A stretch of DNA of 13,503 nucleotides from Candidatus Omnitrophota bacterium (GCA_016206725.1 JACQRA010000141.1:1-13503), one strand, 5' to 3'. Positions 1 to 6,724 are shown, counted from the first letter of the stretch. The notes: a model not told the origin generated them from the sequence alone. Program-made: numbers and translations.

Positions 1-935
1 AGGATCGCATCAATACGACACGAATCGGCATGGATTGGCTCAACCGGTTCGATTTCGGTCTGGCCGGCTTGACAACCGCCGGTTTCGAACTGCGCGATGA
101 CGAAGCCGAAAGCACGAGATTTGACAAAACCATCTTCACGTGGGCGTGGTTCCTTCAACACCAATGGGAACCGATTGAACCGCTCACGCTGCTGGGAGGC
201 GTGCGGCATATCCGACATAATTTCTTCGGCCACGAGACCACCGCCGAAGCATCGGGCTCGTACCGGTTTCCTGCGACCGGCACGCGCATTCGGGGAAATT
301 TTAGCATGGGCTTCCGCGCACCCGATCTCAACGACCTGTTCTTCCCGAACTTCGGCAATCCCAATCTGGTTCCTGAGGAGAGCCGAACGTTTGAGCTGGG
401 ACTGGGGCAGGACTGGTTGAACGAGCATCTGCGGACGGACGTAACGCTGTTTCACACTGAGGTCGACAAGTTCATTCAAGTGGGCCGAACCGCCAGCGGA
501 GGCTCTGAAGCCCAAAACCTCAATGAAGTGGAAACAGAAGGCTTTGAAGTAGAAGCCCGTTGGCAGGCGAGGCCCGGTCTTGATGTCTCCGCGAATTGGA
601 CCTATACCGATGCTGAGGAAGAGCCGTCGAAGGAAGAGCTCGTGCGCGTCCCCAAGCACCTCGTCGGATTCAACCTGGATTACGACTTCCTCACGCGCTG
701 GCACCTCCATCTGGACACGATTCTTGTAGACCATCGCGAGGAACAACGGGCAACCAACCGACGCATGCGAACCAAGGGCTACATGAAGGTGGATGCCGCG
801 CTGACTTTTCAAGCGACGAATCATCTGAAACTCTATGGACGAGTGGAAAACCTGTTTGACCGAAAGTATGTGGAGGTCCTGGGCTTTCCGACGGCCGGCA
901 CGCTGTTCTTCATCGGCGGGGAGGTGGAACTATGA
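1..935 (+). CDS. TonB-dependent outer-membrane receptor, BtuB-like (C-terminal part)
   Basis: The reading frame is open from the first bases of the window (codons from base 3), so this is the C-terminal ~311 residues of a longer gene. It shows outer-membrane beta-barrel features: alternating polar and aromatic strands, the receptor segment FRAPDLNDLFFPNFGNPNL, then PEESRTFELGLG, and a C-terminal GRVENLFDRKYVEVLGFPT block as in BtuB/FepA-type receptors. The plug and TonB box lie upstream, outside the window. TonB-dependent receptors import large ligands across the outer membrane. I infer a corrinoid ligand from the downstream DUF4430, BtuF, BluB and CobO genes, not from specificity residues. 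The last residue is Leu rather than the more usual aromatic. The stop overlaps the next start (ATGA, 932-935), so the two are probably translationally coupled. Confidence 0.9.
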   Translation, partial: DRINTTRIGMDWLNRFDFGLAGLTTAGFELRDDEAESTRFDKTIFTWAWFLQHQWEPIEPLTLLGGVRHIRHNFFGHETTAEASGSYRFPATGTRIRGNFSMGFRAPDLNDLFFPNFGNPNLVPEESRTFELGLGQDWLNEHLRTDVTLFHTEVDKFIQVGRTASGGSEAQNLNEVETEGFEVEARWQARPGLDVSANWTYTDAEEEPSKEELVRVPKHLVGFNLDYDFLTRWHLHLDTILVDHREEQRATNRRMRTKGYMKVDAALTFQATNHLKLYGRVENLFDRKYVEVLGFPTAGTLFFIGGEVEL

Positions 936-1354
936 CGTGGCGTTTGACGGCCGGCTCGCGGCGACTTCTGGGCCCGCTCCTCGTGGGAGGACTGGTGATC
1001 GTGGGAGGGATGGCGGCGTATCAGCAGAACCGGCGCTACGAGAAACCTCGGCGGATTCCGGTCACGGTCCGCGTGGACTTCGGCCCGGCGGGCAAGCCAC
1101 TCCGAGAGGAACGATTGGAGGTGGACAAAGGCTCCACTCCCAAGGACGTGGTCTCGATTCTGTTTCCGATCCAAAGCGGGGATGTGTGTTGTAACACCCG
1201 CGAGATCGCCTCGATCGATGGAGTGCGGCCTGATCCGGCGAAGAATCGCTGGTGGAGTTGCCGATTGAACGGTTCGACAAAAATCGGGCCCTTCCGCACC
1301 GTCCTCAAAGCGAATGATGTCGTAGAATGGACCTATCGCGAGGGACCACAATGA
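932..1354 (+). CDS. Membrane-anchored DUF4430 (transcobalamin C-terminal-like) protein
   Basis: This 140-residue protein has an N-terminal membrane segment (about residues 11-29) preceded by arginines, so it is probably anchored in the inner membrane facing the periplasm. Residues 43-137 match the DUF4430 pattern: GSTPKDVV, then IDGV, the WW pair at 107-108, a Leu-Asn-Gly turn (112-114) and the closing LKANDVVEWTYRE. DUF4430 resembles the C-terminal domain of animal transcobalamin, and in bacteria it often occurs near cobalamin uptake genes. I infer a periplasmic cobalamin or corrinoid chaperone handing ligand on from the TonB receptor. Adjacent cysteines C86-C87 plus C110 could form a disulfide or bind ligand; this is not known. 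A strong Shine-Dalgarno (GGAGGT, about 920-925) precedes the ATG. Both ends overlap neighbours by ATGA. Confidence 0.8.
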   Translation: MTWRLTAGSRRLLGPLLVGGLVIVGGMAAYQQNRRYEKPRRIPVTVRVDFGPAGKPLREERLEVDKGSTPKDVVSILFPIQSGDVCCNTREIASIDGVRPDPAKNRWWSCRLNGSTKIGPFRTVLKANDVVEWTYREGPQ

Positions 1355-2103
1355 GAGCGTATTTCGTATATCGTATTTCGTATTTCGTGAAAGGCCTGGC
1401 AATCGGCACGGCCATCGCGCTGATGGGTAGCGTATCGGTTCAGGCGGGAGAGCTGCGGGCAACTGTGATGTTGGACGGTCCGGTGCCCCAACCTGAGGCG
1501 CTGAAGCTTGAGAGTCCGAAGGAAGCGAAGGCGCTCAAGGAATGTGGACATGGCCCTCGGCATTCCCAGCAATTGGTCGTGGCTCCATCCGGCGGCGTCC
1601 AATACGCCGTCGTGTGGCTTGAGGGACCGACGGCCACGCCGGAGGAGAGACGCGAGGCAGCTGTCACGCTGGACCAACAGGCGTGCACCTTTGTTCCTCA
1701 TGTGCTGATCGTGCCGCGTGGGGGACGACTGGCCATTCGCAATTCCGATCCCGTCGTCCATAACCTTAGGATCTTTCGCGACGCCACCCGCCTCCTCGAA
1801 GCGTGGCAACAACCGCGAGCGAAGGAGGCGTTCTGGGAAGCGACGGAGACCGGGCGGTATCTGATTCGCTGCGGGGTCCATCCATGGATGTACGCGTGGG
1901 TCGTTGTGACCGAGCACCGCGATATCGGCGTGACGGATGAGGACGGGCACGCTATAATACAAGAGATTCCGCCAGGGGCTTATACCCTGTCAGTGTGGCA
2001 CGAAACACTTGGTGAAACGCGCCAAGAGGTCATCATCGGCCAAGAACCTTTGAGCGTCGTCATTCGGTTGAAGCGTCCACTTAACGAAGGGAGGTCCTCA
2101 TGA
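1351..2103 (+). CDS. Exported cupredoxin-like protein (methylamine utilization/plastocyanin-like)
   Basis: This 250-residue protein has a signal peptide ending at VQA (about residue 32). It follows the methylamine-utilization-type cupredoxin layout: an N-terminal beta domain, IRNSDPVVHN with H137, then RCGVHPWM with C174, H177 and M180, and a carboxypeptidase-regulatory-like tail containing VTDEDGHAIIQEIPPGAYTL and VWHETLG. H137/C174/H177/M180 is a plausible type 1 copper site, so a periplasmic electron-transfer or copper role is likely. Its job among B12 genes is unknown. Reduction or decyanation of the corrinoid cobalt is a speculation. The ATG at 1351 overlaps the upstream stop (ATGA), with AGGGA at 1341-1345 as ribosome site; an upstream in-frame ATG at 1327 would overlap DUF4430 more and is less likely. 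The first residues of the signal peptide are encoded by a 7-bp tandem repeat. Confidence 0.85.
   Translation: MRAYFVYRISYFVKGLAIGTAIALMGSVSVQAGELRATVMLDGPVPQPEALKLESPKEAKALKECGHGPRHSQQLVVAPSGGVQYAVVWLEGPTATPEERREAAVTLDQQACTFVPHVLIVPRGGRLAIRNSDPVVHNLRIFRDATRLLEAWQQPRAKEAFWEATETGRYLIRCGVHPWMYAWVVVTEHRDIGVTDEDGHAIIQEIPPGAYTLSVWHETLGETRQEVIIGQEPLSVVIRLKRPLNEGRSS
1358..1385. repeat. Four tandem 7-bp units (CGTATTT) inside the cupredoxin signal peptide
   Basis: Four contiguous heptamers are read directly: CGTATTT, CGTATAT, CGTATTT, CGTATTT, followed by CGTG. They start seven bases after the ATG at 1351 and encode the YFVYRISYFV stretch of the signal peptide. Because seven is not a multiple of three, gain or loss of one unit would shift the frame, while three units would keep it. 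Similar tandem repeats occur in intergenic DNA of many environmental genomes, as I recall. Confidence 0.85.
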
Positions 2104-2639
2104 AAGTTGTGCTGCTCTTTACCGTCATGGCGGGAATCCTAACCGCCGCGCTCCAACATCCAGTTGGTCTCGCCCCGATCCTGGCCGCGTTGTTGTGCGC
2201 CGCGTGCTTCTTGCGCAAGCGGGACATCGTGATCGTCGGACTGGGCGCGATGCTGATCCATGAGGCGATGGTGGGCTTCAGCCTGTTTACCATCGTTCGT
2301 CTCGTCGCGATTCTGGGGGTCATCGGTGTGATCTGGGCGATTCGCGTCAGACCCGTGTGGCCATCGTTGCTTCTTGGTTTATTCCTCGCCGCACCGGTCT
2401 ATCACCTCGCGTTGGCGACAGGGGACTGGGCCACACAGTTTTGTACAAAGGCTCCGCACACCGCTGCCGGCTTCGCCGCCACGCTGATGGGCAGCCTGCC
2501 GTACATCCAACGATCCGTGGTCAACGAAGCCTTCTTCACCGCGGCGTTCCTCGGCCTCTACGCCTTGAGCGGCTCCGCGATTCGCCTGTGGTGGCCTTCT
2601 GCTTTTTCGGGCAGACTGGGGACACAAAACAATTTCTAG
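2100..2639 (+). CDS. Small multi-pass membrane protein, DUF6580-like putative transporter
   Basis: This 179-residue hydrophobic protein has about five membrane segments (roughly residues 3-18, 22-38, 45-80, 86-104 and 146-164). The pattern HPVGLAPILAALLCAA, then an amphipathic loop, then a PHTAAGFAATLMGSLPYIQ segment and NEAFFTAAFLG resembles DUF6580 putative transport proteins, which look like ECF S-components; this is recognised from memory and is not certain. Its place after the TonB receptor, DUF4430 protein and cupredoxin suggests it moves the corrinoid or a related ligand through the inner membrane, as solitary S-component-like BtuM does. AAGGGAGG (2087-2094) is a strong ribosome site and the start overlaps the upstream stop (ATGA, 2100-2103). 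The last residues (GTQNNF) and the stop codon come from the inverted repeat at 2618-2658, so the original C-terminus was probably different. Confidence 0.7.
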   Translation: MKVVLLFTVMAGILTAALQHPVGLAPILAALLCAACFLRKRDIVIVGLGAMLIHEAMVGFSLFTIVRLVAILGVIGVIWAIRVRPVWPSLLLGLFLAAPVYHLALATGDWATQFCTKAPHTAAGFAATLMGSLPYIQRSVVNEAFFTAAFLGLYALSGSAIRLWWPSAFSGRLGTQNNF

Positions 2640-2658
2640 ACAAGAGGTTTGTGTCCCC
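2618..2658. repeat. REP-like inverted repeat, copy A (probable terminator)
   Basis: An 11-bp perfect inverted repeat, GGGGACACAAA (2618-2628) and TTTGTGTCCCC (2648-2658), has a 19-base centre and is followed by TTTCTTT. It shares its ends with copies B and C but its inner arms have diverged. The stem plus T-rich tail could act as a Rho-independent terminator between the membrane protein and the BtuF-like gene. The preceding gene stops inside it, at TAG 2637-2639. Confidence 0.8.
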
Positions 2659-2667
2659 TTTCTTTAG

Positions 2668-3576
2668 ATGCGCATCTGTTCGTTCTTTTCGTCGGCGACG
2701 GAGCTGCTCAGCGCGTTGGGCTTGAGCCGGTCGGTCGTTGGGCGCAGCGAGCATTGTGACTACCCGCCCAGCGTCCGCCGCGCTCCCATCGTCGTGCGCA
2801 GCCGCATCGCTTCCTCCCGGCTCTCCAGCCGCGACATCCACGAGGCGGTGCAATCGCTGCGGCAGCGCGGGGAGCACCAGTATGACATCGATACCGCCCT
2901 GTTGAAACGGCTTCACCCTGATGTCGTTGTCACGCAGGAGCTGTGCAACGTCTGCGCCGCAAGCCACCCGGAAGTGTTGGACGCCATTCGACAACTTCCT
3001 CATCAACCCCGCGTCGTCTCCGTGACGGCGAGACGGCTCGATGAGTTATTTGGCTGCCTAGAGCAACTCGGACAGGCCACGGGGCGCGCGGATCGCGCGA
3101 AGAGCCTCAACACCAGACTGCGTCGAGACCTTGAAGCGCTTGAACGTCGGGTGCGTCACGCGAAGCAGCGACCGCGGGTGTGGTGCGCCGAATGGCTCGA
3201 TCCGCTGATGGCCGCCGGCCATTGGATTCCTGAGATGGTGCGCCTCGCCGGCGGCCAGGACGGACTCGGCAAACCGGGAGAGGATTCTTCCCGCATCACG
3301 TGGGATGATGTCCTTCGGTATGATCCTGAGGTGATTCTTGCCATGCCCTGCTCGTTTTCGATGGCCCGAACGGCCAGAGAGTTTCCCCTCCTCGAGAACC
3401 ATCCGCGATGGAACGCCGTGAGCGCGGTGAAGGCGAAACGCGTGTACGCCATCAACACGGCCTTCTTCCACCGTCAAGGGCCGCGGCTCATCACCGGTTT
3501 GCGGATCATGGCTTCCCTGTTCCATCCTGCCCTGTTCCCCAAGCCACCACACGCCCACGCCACGGTCCTTGGATAA
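2668..3576 (+). CDS. btuF: BtuF-like cobalamin-binding protein without signal peptide
   Basis: This 302-residue protein belongs to the helical-backbone (BtuF/FhuD-type) substrate-binding family. It starts RICSFFSSATELLSALGL, then VVGRSEHCDYPP and LHPDVVVTQELCNVCAAS (residues 82-99), the signature of the cobalamin-binding subgroup. GHWIPEMVRLAGG (184-196) and the C-terminal LENHPRWNAVSAVKAKRVYAI block complete the two-lobe layout. No signal peptide or lipobox is visible: the conserved domain begins at residue 2, so the protein may stay in the cytoplasm, or its export signal was lost when repeat copy A inserted just upstream. No Shine-Dalgarno is visible between the repeat and the ATG. No BtuC or BtuD follows. 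BluB begins 13 bases after its stop. The family is secure; the role as importer subunit is not. Confidence 0.85.
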   Translation: MRICSFFSSATELLSALGLSRSVVGRSEHCDYPPSVRRAPIVVRSRIASSRLSSRDIHEAVQSLRQRGEHQYDIDTALLKRLHPDVVVTQELCNVCAASHPEVLDAIRQLPHQPRVVSVTARRLDELFGCLEQLGQATGRADRAKSLNTRLRRDLEALERRVRHAKQRPRVWCAEWLDPLMAAGHWIPEMVRLAGGQDGLGKPGEDSSRITWDDVLRYDPEVILAMPCSFSMARTAREFPLLENHPRWNAVSAVKAKRVYAINTAFFHRQGPRLITGLRIMASLFHPALFPKPPHAHATVLG

Positions 3577-3589
3577 CGAACGTGGACCA

Positions 3590-4324
3590 ATGACTGAAAA
3601 CGGATCCGGCGTGAAGGCCGTGGGGTTCGACCTCCCTCGACGAGAGGCGCTCTACGACGCCATCCACGCCCGTCGAGACATCCGCGCTCAGTTCCGTCGA
3701 GATCCCATCCCCGAACAAGTCCTAGCCCGCATCCTCTCCGCGGCCCATCATGCCCCTTCGGTAGGGTTCATGCAGCCGTGGAATTTTCTCCTCATCCGAT
3801 CGCGCGAGATTCGTGAAGCCGTCCATGCGGCGTTCGAACGCGCCAACCAAGAAGCCGCCCTGATGTTCACGGAAGGCAAGCGAGAACGATACAAGCGGTT
3901 CAAGTTGGAAGGCATCCTCGAGGCGCCCATGAATATTTGTGTCACGTGCGACCGCGAACGGTTCGGTCCGGTCGTGATCGGTCGCACGGCGAATCGGATT
4001 ATGGACTTGTACAGCTGTGTCTGCGCCGTCCAAAATTTGTGGTTAGCCGCGCGGGCGGAAGGATTAGGTGTAGGGTGGGTCAGCATTCTCCACGACCGAG
4101 CGTTGCGGGAGATCCTTCGTCTGCCCCCGCATGTCACCCCTGTCGCCTATCTCTGCATCGGCTACGTCACGCACTTCCCAGAGAAGCCAGAGCTCGAAAC
4201 TGCAGGCTGGCTTCCCCGCCTTCCTCTAACGGATCTCGTTCTGTGTGACCAATGGGGAACGCGTTGCGAGGAGGCATGGCCGGCCCTTCACCATGAGCTC
4301 GGCCTGGAATCTCACGCCACATGA
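3590..4324 (+). CDS. bluB: 5,6-dimethylbenzimidazole synthase BluB
   Basis: This 244-residue flavin-destructase of the nitroreductase fold makes 5,6-dimethylbenzimidazole, the lower ligand of vitamin B12, from FMNH2 and O2. Visible hallmarks are ARRDIRAQF with D30, AAHHAPSVGFMQPWNF (51-66), EAPMNICVTCD (111-121), the MDLYSCVCAVQNLWLAARAEGLGVGW helix region and WVSI with S165. D30 and S165 line up with the catalytic D32 and S167 described for the Sinorhizobium enzyme. I chose the ATG at 3590; an in-frame TTG at 3569 would overlap the upstream gene and adds residues not typical of the family. The stop overlaps the cobO start (ATGA, 4321-4324). The enzyme requires oxygen, so the host probably lives with O2 and completes cobalamin aerobically. 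Confidence 0.95.
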   Translation: MTENGSGVKAVGFDLPRREALYDAIHARRDIRAQFRRDPIPEQVLARILSAAHHAPSVGFMQPWNFLLIRSREIREAVHAAFERANQEAALMFTEGKRERYKRFKLEGILEAPMNICVTCDRERFGPVVIGRTANRIMDLYSCVCAVQNLWLAARAEGLGVGWVSILHDRALREILRLPPHVTPVAYLCIGYVTHFPEKPELETAGWLPRLPLTDLVLCDQWGTRCEEAWPALHHELGLESHAT

Positions 4325-4899
4325 CGTGGACGCCTGAAGATCGAGCCCCTCGAGCATACCGCGACACCGCCACAGCCGCCCGCAAGGGACTCATCATGAT
4401 CTATACCGGTGAGGGCAAAGGCAAGACGACGGCGGCGCTCGGCTTGGCGTTCCGCGCCTTGGGATACCGCTGGCGCGTGGCCATGGTCCAGTTCATCAAG
4501 GGCAAGTGGAAGACCGGTGAAGACAAAATGTGCGAGCAATTGAAGGGGCGCATTGATGGCTTCCGCATGGGCGAGGGTTTTACCTGGATCACGAAAAATT
4601 ATGAGCGGGACGTGGCCACCGCCCGCAAGGCCTGGGAAAAATGTCTCGAGGTTCTCAAGGATGAGCGGTATCGGGTGGTGATCTTCGATGAGCTCAACTA
4701 TGTTCTCAAGTACAATTTCCTCCCCGTGGAGGAGATCGTGGAGGCGTTGAAGCAGAAACCCGCGCAGACCCACGTCATCATCACCGGACGCGACGCACCT
4801 GCCGAGCTGATCGAGCTGGCTGATCTGGTGACGGAGATGCGCGAAATCAAACATCCTTTCCGCGCCGGCCTCAAAGCCCAACCCGGTATTGATTACTAG
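4321..4899 (+). CDS. cobO: Cob(I)yrinic acid a,c-diamide adenosyltransferase (CobO/BtuR family)
   Basis: This 192-residue cytoplasmic ATP:corrinoid adenosyltransferase attaches the 5'-deoxyadenosyl group to reduced corrinoid, giving the coenzyme form. The P-loop GEGKGKTT (30-37) follows the first beta strand. Next come MVQFIKGKWKTGE, the FDELNYVLKY acidic segment (Walker B-like), HVIITGRDAPAELIELADLVTEM and the C-terminal hallmark IKHPFRAGLKAQPGIDY. Length and domain order are normal for CobO. It overlaps bluB by ATGA and has no clear Shine-Dalgarno, so it is probably translated by coupling. Its TAG stop abuts inverted repeat copy B directly, which likely ends the transcript. The CobO/BtuR family serves both de novo synthesis and salvage; salvage fits the uptake genes upstream. 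Confidence 0.95.
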   Translation: MTWTPEDRAPRAYRDTATAARKGLIMIYTGEGKGKTTAALGLAFRALGYRWRVAMVQFIKGKWKTGEDKMCEQLKGRIDGFRMGEGFTWITKNYERDVATARKAWEKCLEVLKDERYRVVIFDELNYVLKYNFLPVEEIVEALKQKPAQTHVIITGRDAPAELIELADLVTEMREIKHPFRAGLKAQPGIDY

Positions 4900-4950
4900 G
4901 GGGACACAAACAAATTTATCCACTTCCGGAGTAAATTTGTTTGTGTCCCC
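4900..4950. repeat. REP-like inverted repeat, copy B (probable terminator after cobO)
   Basis: A perfect 19-bp inverted repeat, GGGGACACAAACAAATTTA (4900-4918) and its reverse complement (4932-4950), has a 13-base centre and is followed by GTTTT. It begins immediately after the cobO stop codon. The arms are identical to copy C at 6765-6815, but the 13-base centre differs completely. As RNA it would form a long hairpin with a short U run, a plausible terminator. Confidence 0.9.
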
Positions 4951-4965
4951 GTTTTAATCCACGTC

Positions 4966-5517
4966 ATGTCGCCTTTGGATGTGTTCCTGCTCGGGCTTGC
5001 TAGTGGCCTCACCATCTTGACGATTACGGCGTATCGGCGGCTCTCGCCACGGTGGCTGAGGTGGCTGCTGATCGTCATGGCCCTCTTGCTGTTGAGTGGC
5101 TATGCCACACTCGCTCATGTCACGGTTGATGAGAGCTGGCTTCGCTGGTGGCGGCTCATCCGAAGCGTTGGCTTGACCCTTCCCGGCGTCTTTGCCGTTG
5201 ATCAGCTCATCCGCCATCCGGCCGTCACCCCAAAGAAGGTGTTGCGCTGGTATTCCCCGTGGTTCATCGCGTACGGCATCATGAGCTTCACACCGTGGTG
5301 GCGATGGACCACGCCTGTCGTGACGAGCGGCTTTGGTCTCGTGTTGCTGTGGATCAGCGGCATGGTCATCCGTAAACTCCCTGACCGCCGCATCCGCCTC
5401 GCCCTCATCAGTCTCAGCCTGGCCTATCTCGTCATGGGTCTCTCCGGCCTGCTGCTCGCGGACATGCTCGTCCTCCTCGCCCTCTGGTCCGCATACGAGA
5501 CCAGCGCGACCTCTTGA
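4966..5517 (+). CDS. Unrecognised multi-pass membrane protein
   Basis: This 183-residue protein has five or six predicted membrane segments (about 5-23, 31-51, 66-82, 95-110, 117-137 and 146-170), separated by arginine-rich loops such as RRLSPRWLRW and RKLPDRRIR. A tryptophan-rich stretch (WYSPWF, TPWWRWTTP, about 99-118) lies near the middle. I recognise no family and see no catalytic motif. The ATG at 4966 lies 15 bases after repeat copy B and has no clear Shine-Dalgarno. The stop codon overlaps the -35 hexamer of the sulfurtransferase promoter. Being set off by a repeat on one side and a promoter on the other, it may be its own unit. Codon and base use look like those of its neighbours, so it is probably a real gene. 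Confidence 0.65.
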   Translation: MSPLDVFLLGLASGLTILTITAYRRLSPRWLRWLLIVMALLLLSGYATLAHVTVDESWLRWWRLIRSVGLTLPGVFAVDQLIRHPAVTPKKVLRWYSPWFIAYGIMSFTPWWRWTTPVVTSGFGLVLLWISGMVIRKLPDRRIRLALISLSLAYLVMGLSGLLLADMLVLLALWSAYETSATS

Positions 5518-5542
5518 CACGCTGCTATCCTCGTCTCACAAT
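5514..5542 (+). promoter_or_regulatory. Sigma70-like promoter for the sulfurtransferase gene
   Basis: A consensus -35 hexamer TTGACA (5514-5519) is followed after 17 bases by CACAAT (5537-5542), a four-of-six match to the -10 box. Transcription would start near 5549, about 20 bases before the ATG at 5569. An AAGGAG ribosome site (5556-5561) lies seven bases before that ATG. The -35 overlaps the stop codon of the preceding gene. Confidence 0.55.
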
Positions 5543-5568
5543 ATCCTTGAACTGAAAGGAGACTCTCC

Positions 5569-6423
5569 ATGACTGTCCAAACGGCTTCCACAGGTCAGCA
5601 GACGGTGCTCGTTTCTACTGAATGGGTTCTCCAAAATCTCAAAAATCCGAAGGTCCGCATCGCGGAAGTGGACGTGGACACGAAGGCATATGCCGAAGGC
5701 CACGTCCCCGGCGCGGTGGGGTGGGCCTGGGACACGCAGTTGTGCGACACCTTGCGGCGCGACATCATCCCGAAGGACACGTTTGAGCAATTGATGGGCT
5801 CCTCGGGCATCGCCAACGACACGACCGTGGTCCTGTATGGCGACAACAACAACTGGTTTGCGGCGTGGGCGTTCTGGCAGTTGAAGGTCTACGGCCATCA
5901 GGACGTCCGGCTGATGAACGGCGGCCGCAAGAAGTGGATCGCGGAAGGGCGCGAGCTGGTCACTGAAGCGCCCGACTACCCGAAGACCTCCTACACTGCG
6001 AAAAACCCGGATACCTCCATCCGGGCGTTTCTGCCGGAAGCGATGAAGGCCTCCCAAGAGCGCGCTGCGCAATTGGTCGATGTCAGAAGCCCTCAAGAAT
6101 TTAGCGGTGAAATTTTAGCGCCGCCCGGACTTCCCGAAACCTGCCAGCGAGGCGGCCACATCCCGGGTGCGAAGAACATTCCGTGGGGGAAGGCGTGCAA
6201 TGAGGACGGCACGTTTAAGAGCGTCGAGGAGCTGAAGTTGCTCTACGGCGGAGCCGGCATCAGCGGCGCACAACCGGTGATCGCCTACTGCCGCATCGGG
6301 GAGCGTTCCAGCCACACGTGGTTTGTGTTGAAGCATTTGTTGGGCTACCCGAACGTCAAGAATTACGACGGCAGTTGGACCGAGTGGGGCAATCTCGTCG
6401 CCGCCCCCGTCGAAAAACCATAA
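5569..6423 (+). CDS. Two-domain rhodanese-type sulfurtransferase
   Basis: This 284-residue protein has tandem rhodanese domains, at about residues 13-130 and 150-277. The second carries the active loop CRIGERSSHTW with catalytic C241, matching CRxGxR of thiosulfate sulfurtransferases. The first has YGDNNNW, with D92 where a catalytic Cys would sit, so it is the usual inactive N-terminal domain. Other family blocks are AEGHVPGAVGWAW (42-54), MNGGRKKW (116-123), DVRSPQEFSG (171-180), GGHIPGAKNIPW (195-206) and the closing YDGSWTEWGN. No signal peptide is seen, so it is likely cytoplasmic. It probably transfers sulfane sulfur from thiosulfate or 3-mercaptopyruvate to an acceptor such as cyanide or a thiol. 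The physiological substrate cannot be read from sequence. It has a clear promoter and ribosome site and precedes a small unknown gene. Confidence 0.92.
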   Translation: MTVQTASTGQQTVLVSTEWVLQNLKNPKVRIAEVDVDTKAYAEGHVPGAVGWAWDTQLCDTLRRDIIPKDTFEQLMGSSGIANDTTVVLYGDNNNWFAAWAFWQLKVYGHQDVRLMNGGRKKWIAEGRELVTEAPDYPKTSYTAKNPDTSIRAFLPEAMKASQERAAQLVDVRSPQEFSGEILAPPGLPETCQRGGHIPGAKNIPWGKACNEDGTFKSVEELKLLYGGAGISGAQPVIAYCRIGERSSHTWFVLKHLLGYPNVKNYDGSWTEWGNLVAAPVEKP

Positions 6424-6430
6424 TTCAGAG

Positions 6431-6460
6431 GGCCTAAGAAGGCCTGAGAAGACCGTAGAA
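6431..6460. repeat. Three imperfect 10-bp tandem units between two genes
   Basis: The units GGCCTAAGAA, GGCCTGAGAA and GACCGTAGAA lie end to end in the 46-base gap between the sulfurtransferase and the small gene, just upstream of its AAGG ribosome site. A purine-rich leader repeat like this may affect translation or be chance slippage. Confidence 0.5.
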
Positions 6461-6469
6461 GACAAGGCA

Positions 6470-6724
6470 ATGCCCAAGGTAGAGGACTATAGTGAACGTA
6501 AAACTACGTTAGCGGGATGGCCGGTGACGATCACGACGTACCGCCTCGGCTCGACGTACCATACGACGATTGACAACACCGATCCCGGCGCGTGGGTGGT
6601 GAAAGCCCAAGGGGCGACGAAAGAAGAGGCTGAAGCGAAAGCTCTGAACGACGCGCAAGCCCTCCTTGAAAAGGTCAAGCGCCAGAAACCTCCCACCGGC
6701 TGCACCTCCGTCCCCGGCTTTTAA
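6470..6724 (+). CDS. Small uncharacterised soluble protein
   Basis: This 84-residue protein has no membrane segment and no signal peptide. The predicted layout is three beta strands (about 17-24, 28-35 and 41-46) followed by a long helix (about 49-70, KEEAEAKALNDAQALLEKVK). This beta-beta-beta-alpha order, with the G-A-T-K-E-E-A turn into the helix, recalls HicB-like or double-stranded-RNA-binding-like folds, but no functional residue supports either. I do not recognise the family with certainty. It follows the sulfurtransferase by 46 bases in the same direction and probably shares its transcript, so a link to sulfur transfer or cyanide/thiol metabolism is possible. Repeat copy C lies 40 bases after its stop. 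Base use is like that of its neighbours, and the AAGG before the ATG supports translation. Confidence 0.7.
   Translation: MPKVEDYSERKTTLAGWPVTITTYRLGSTYHTTIDNTDPGAWVVKAQGATKEEAEAKALNDAQALLEKVKRQKPPTGCTSVPGF

Noticed and set aside
833..1962. Long open frames on the opposite strand across the DUF4430 and cupredoxin genes
   Set aside because: They are antisense to well-supported genes, match no family and have low-complexity arginine/serine-rich products typical of shadow frames in GC-rich DNA.
3569..3589. TTG start for BluB seven codons upstream of the chosen ATG
   Set aside because: It would overlap the end of the BtuF-like gene, has no ribosome site, and an ATG follows at the right place for the family.
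4900..5568. Cobalamin riboswitch near the B12 genes
   Set aside because: The intergenic gaps in the window are too short and contain no B12-box-like sequence; one may exist upstream of base 1.
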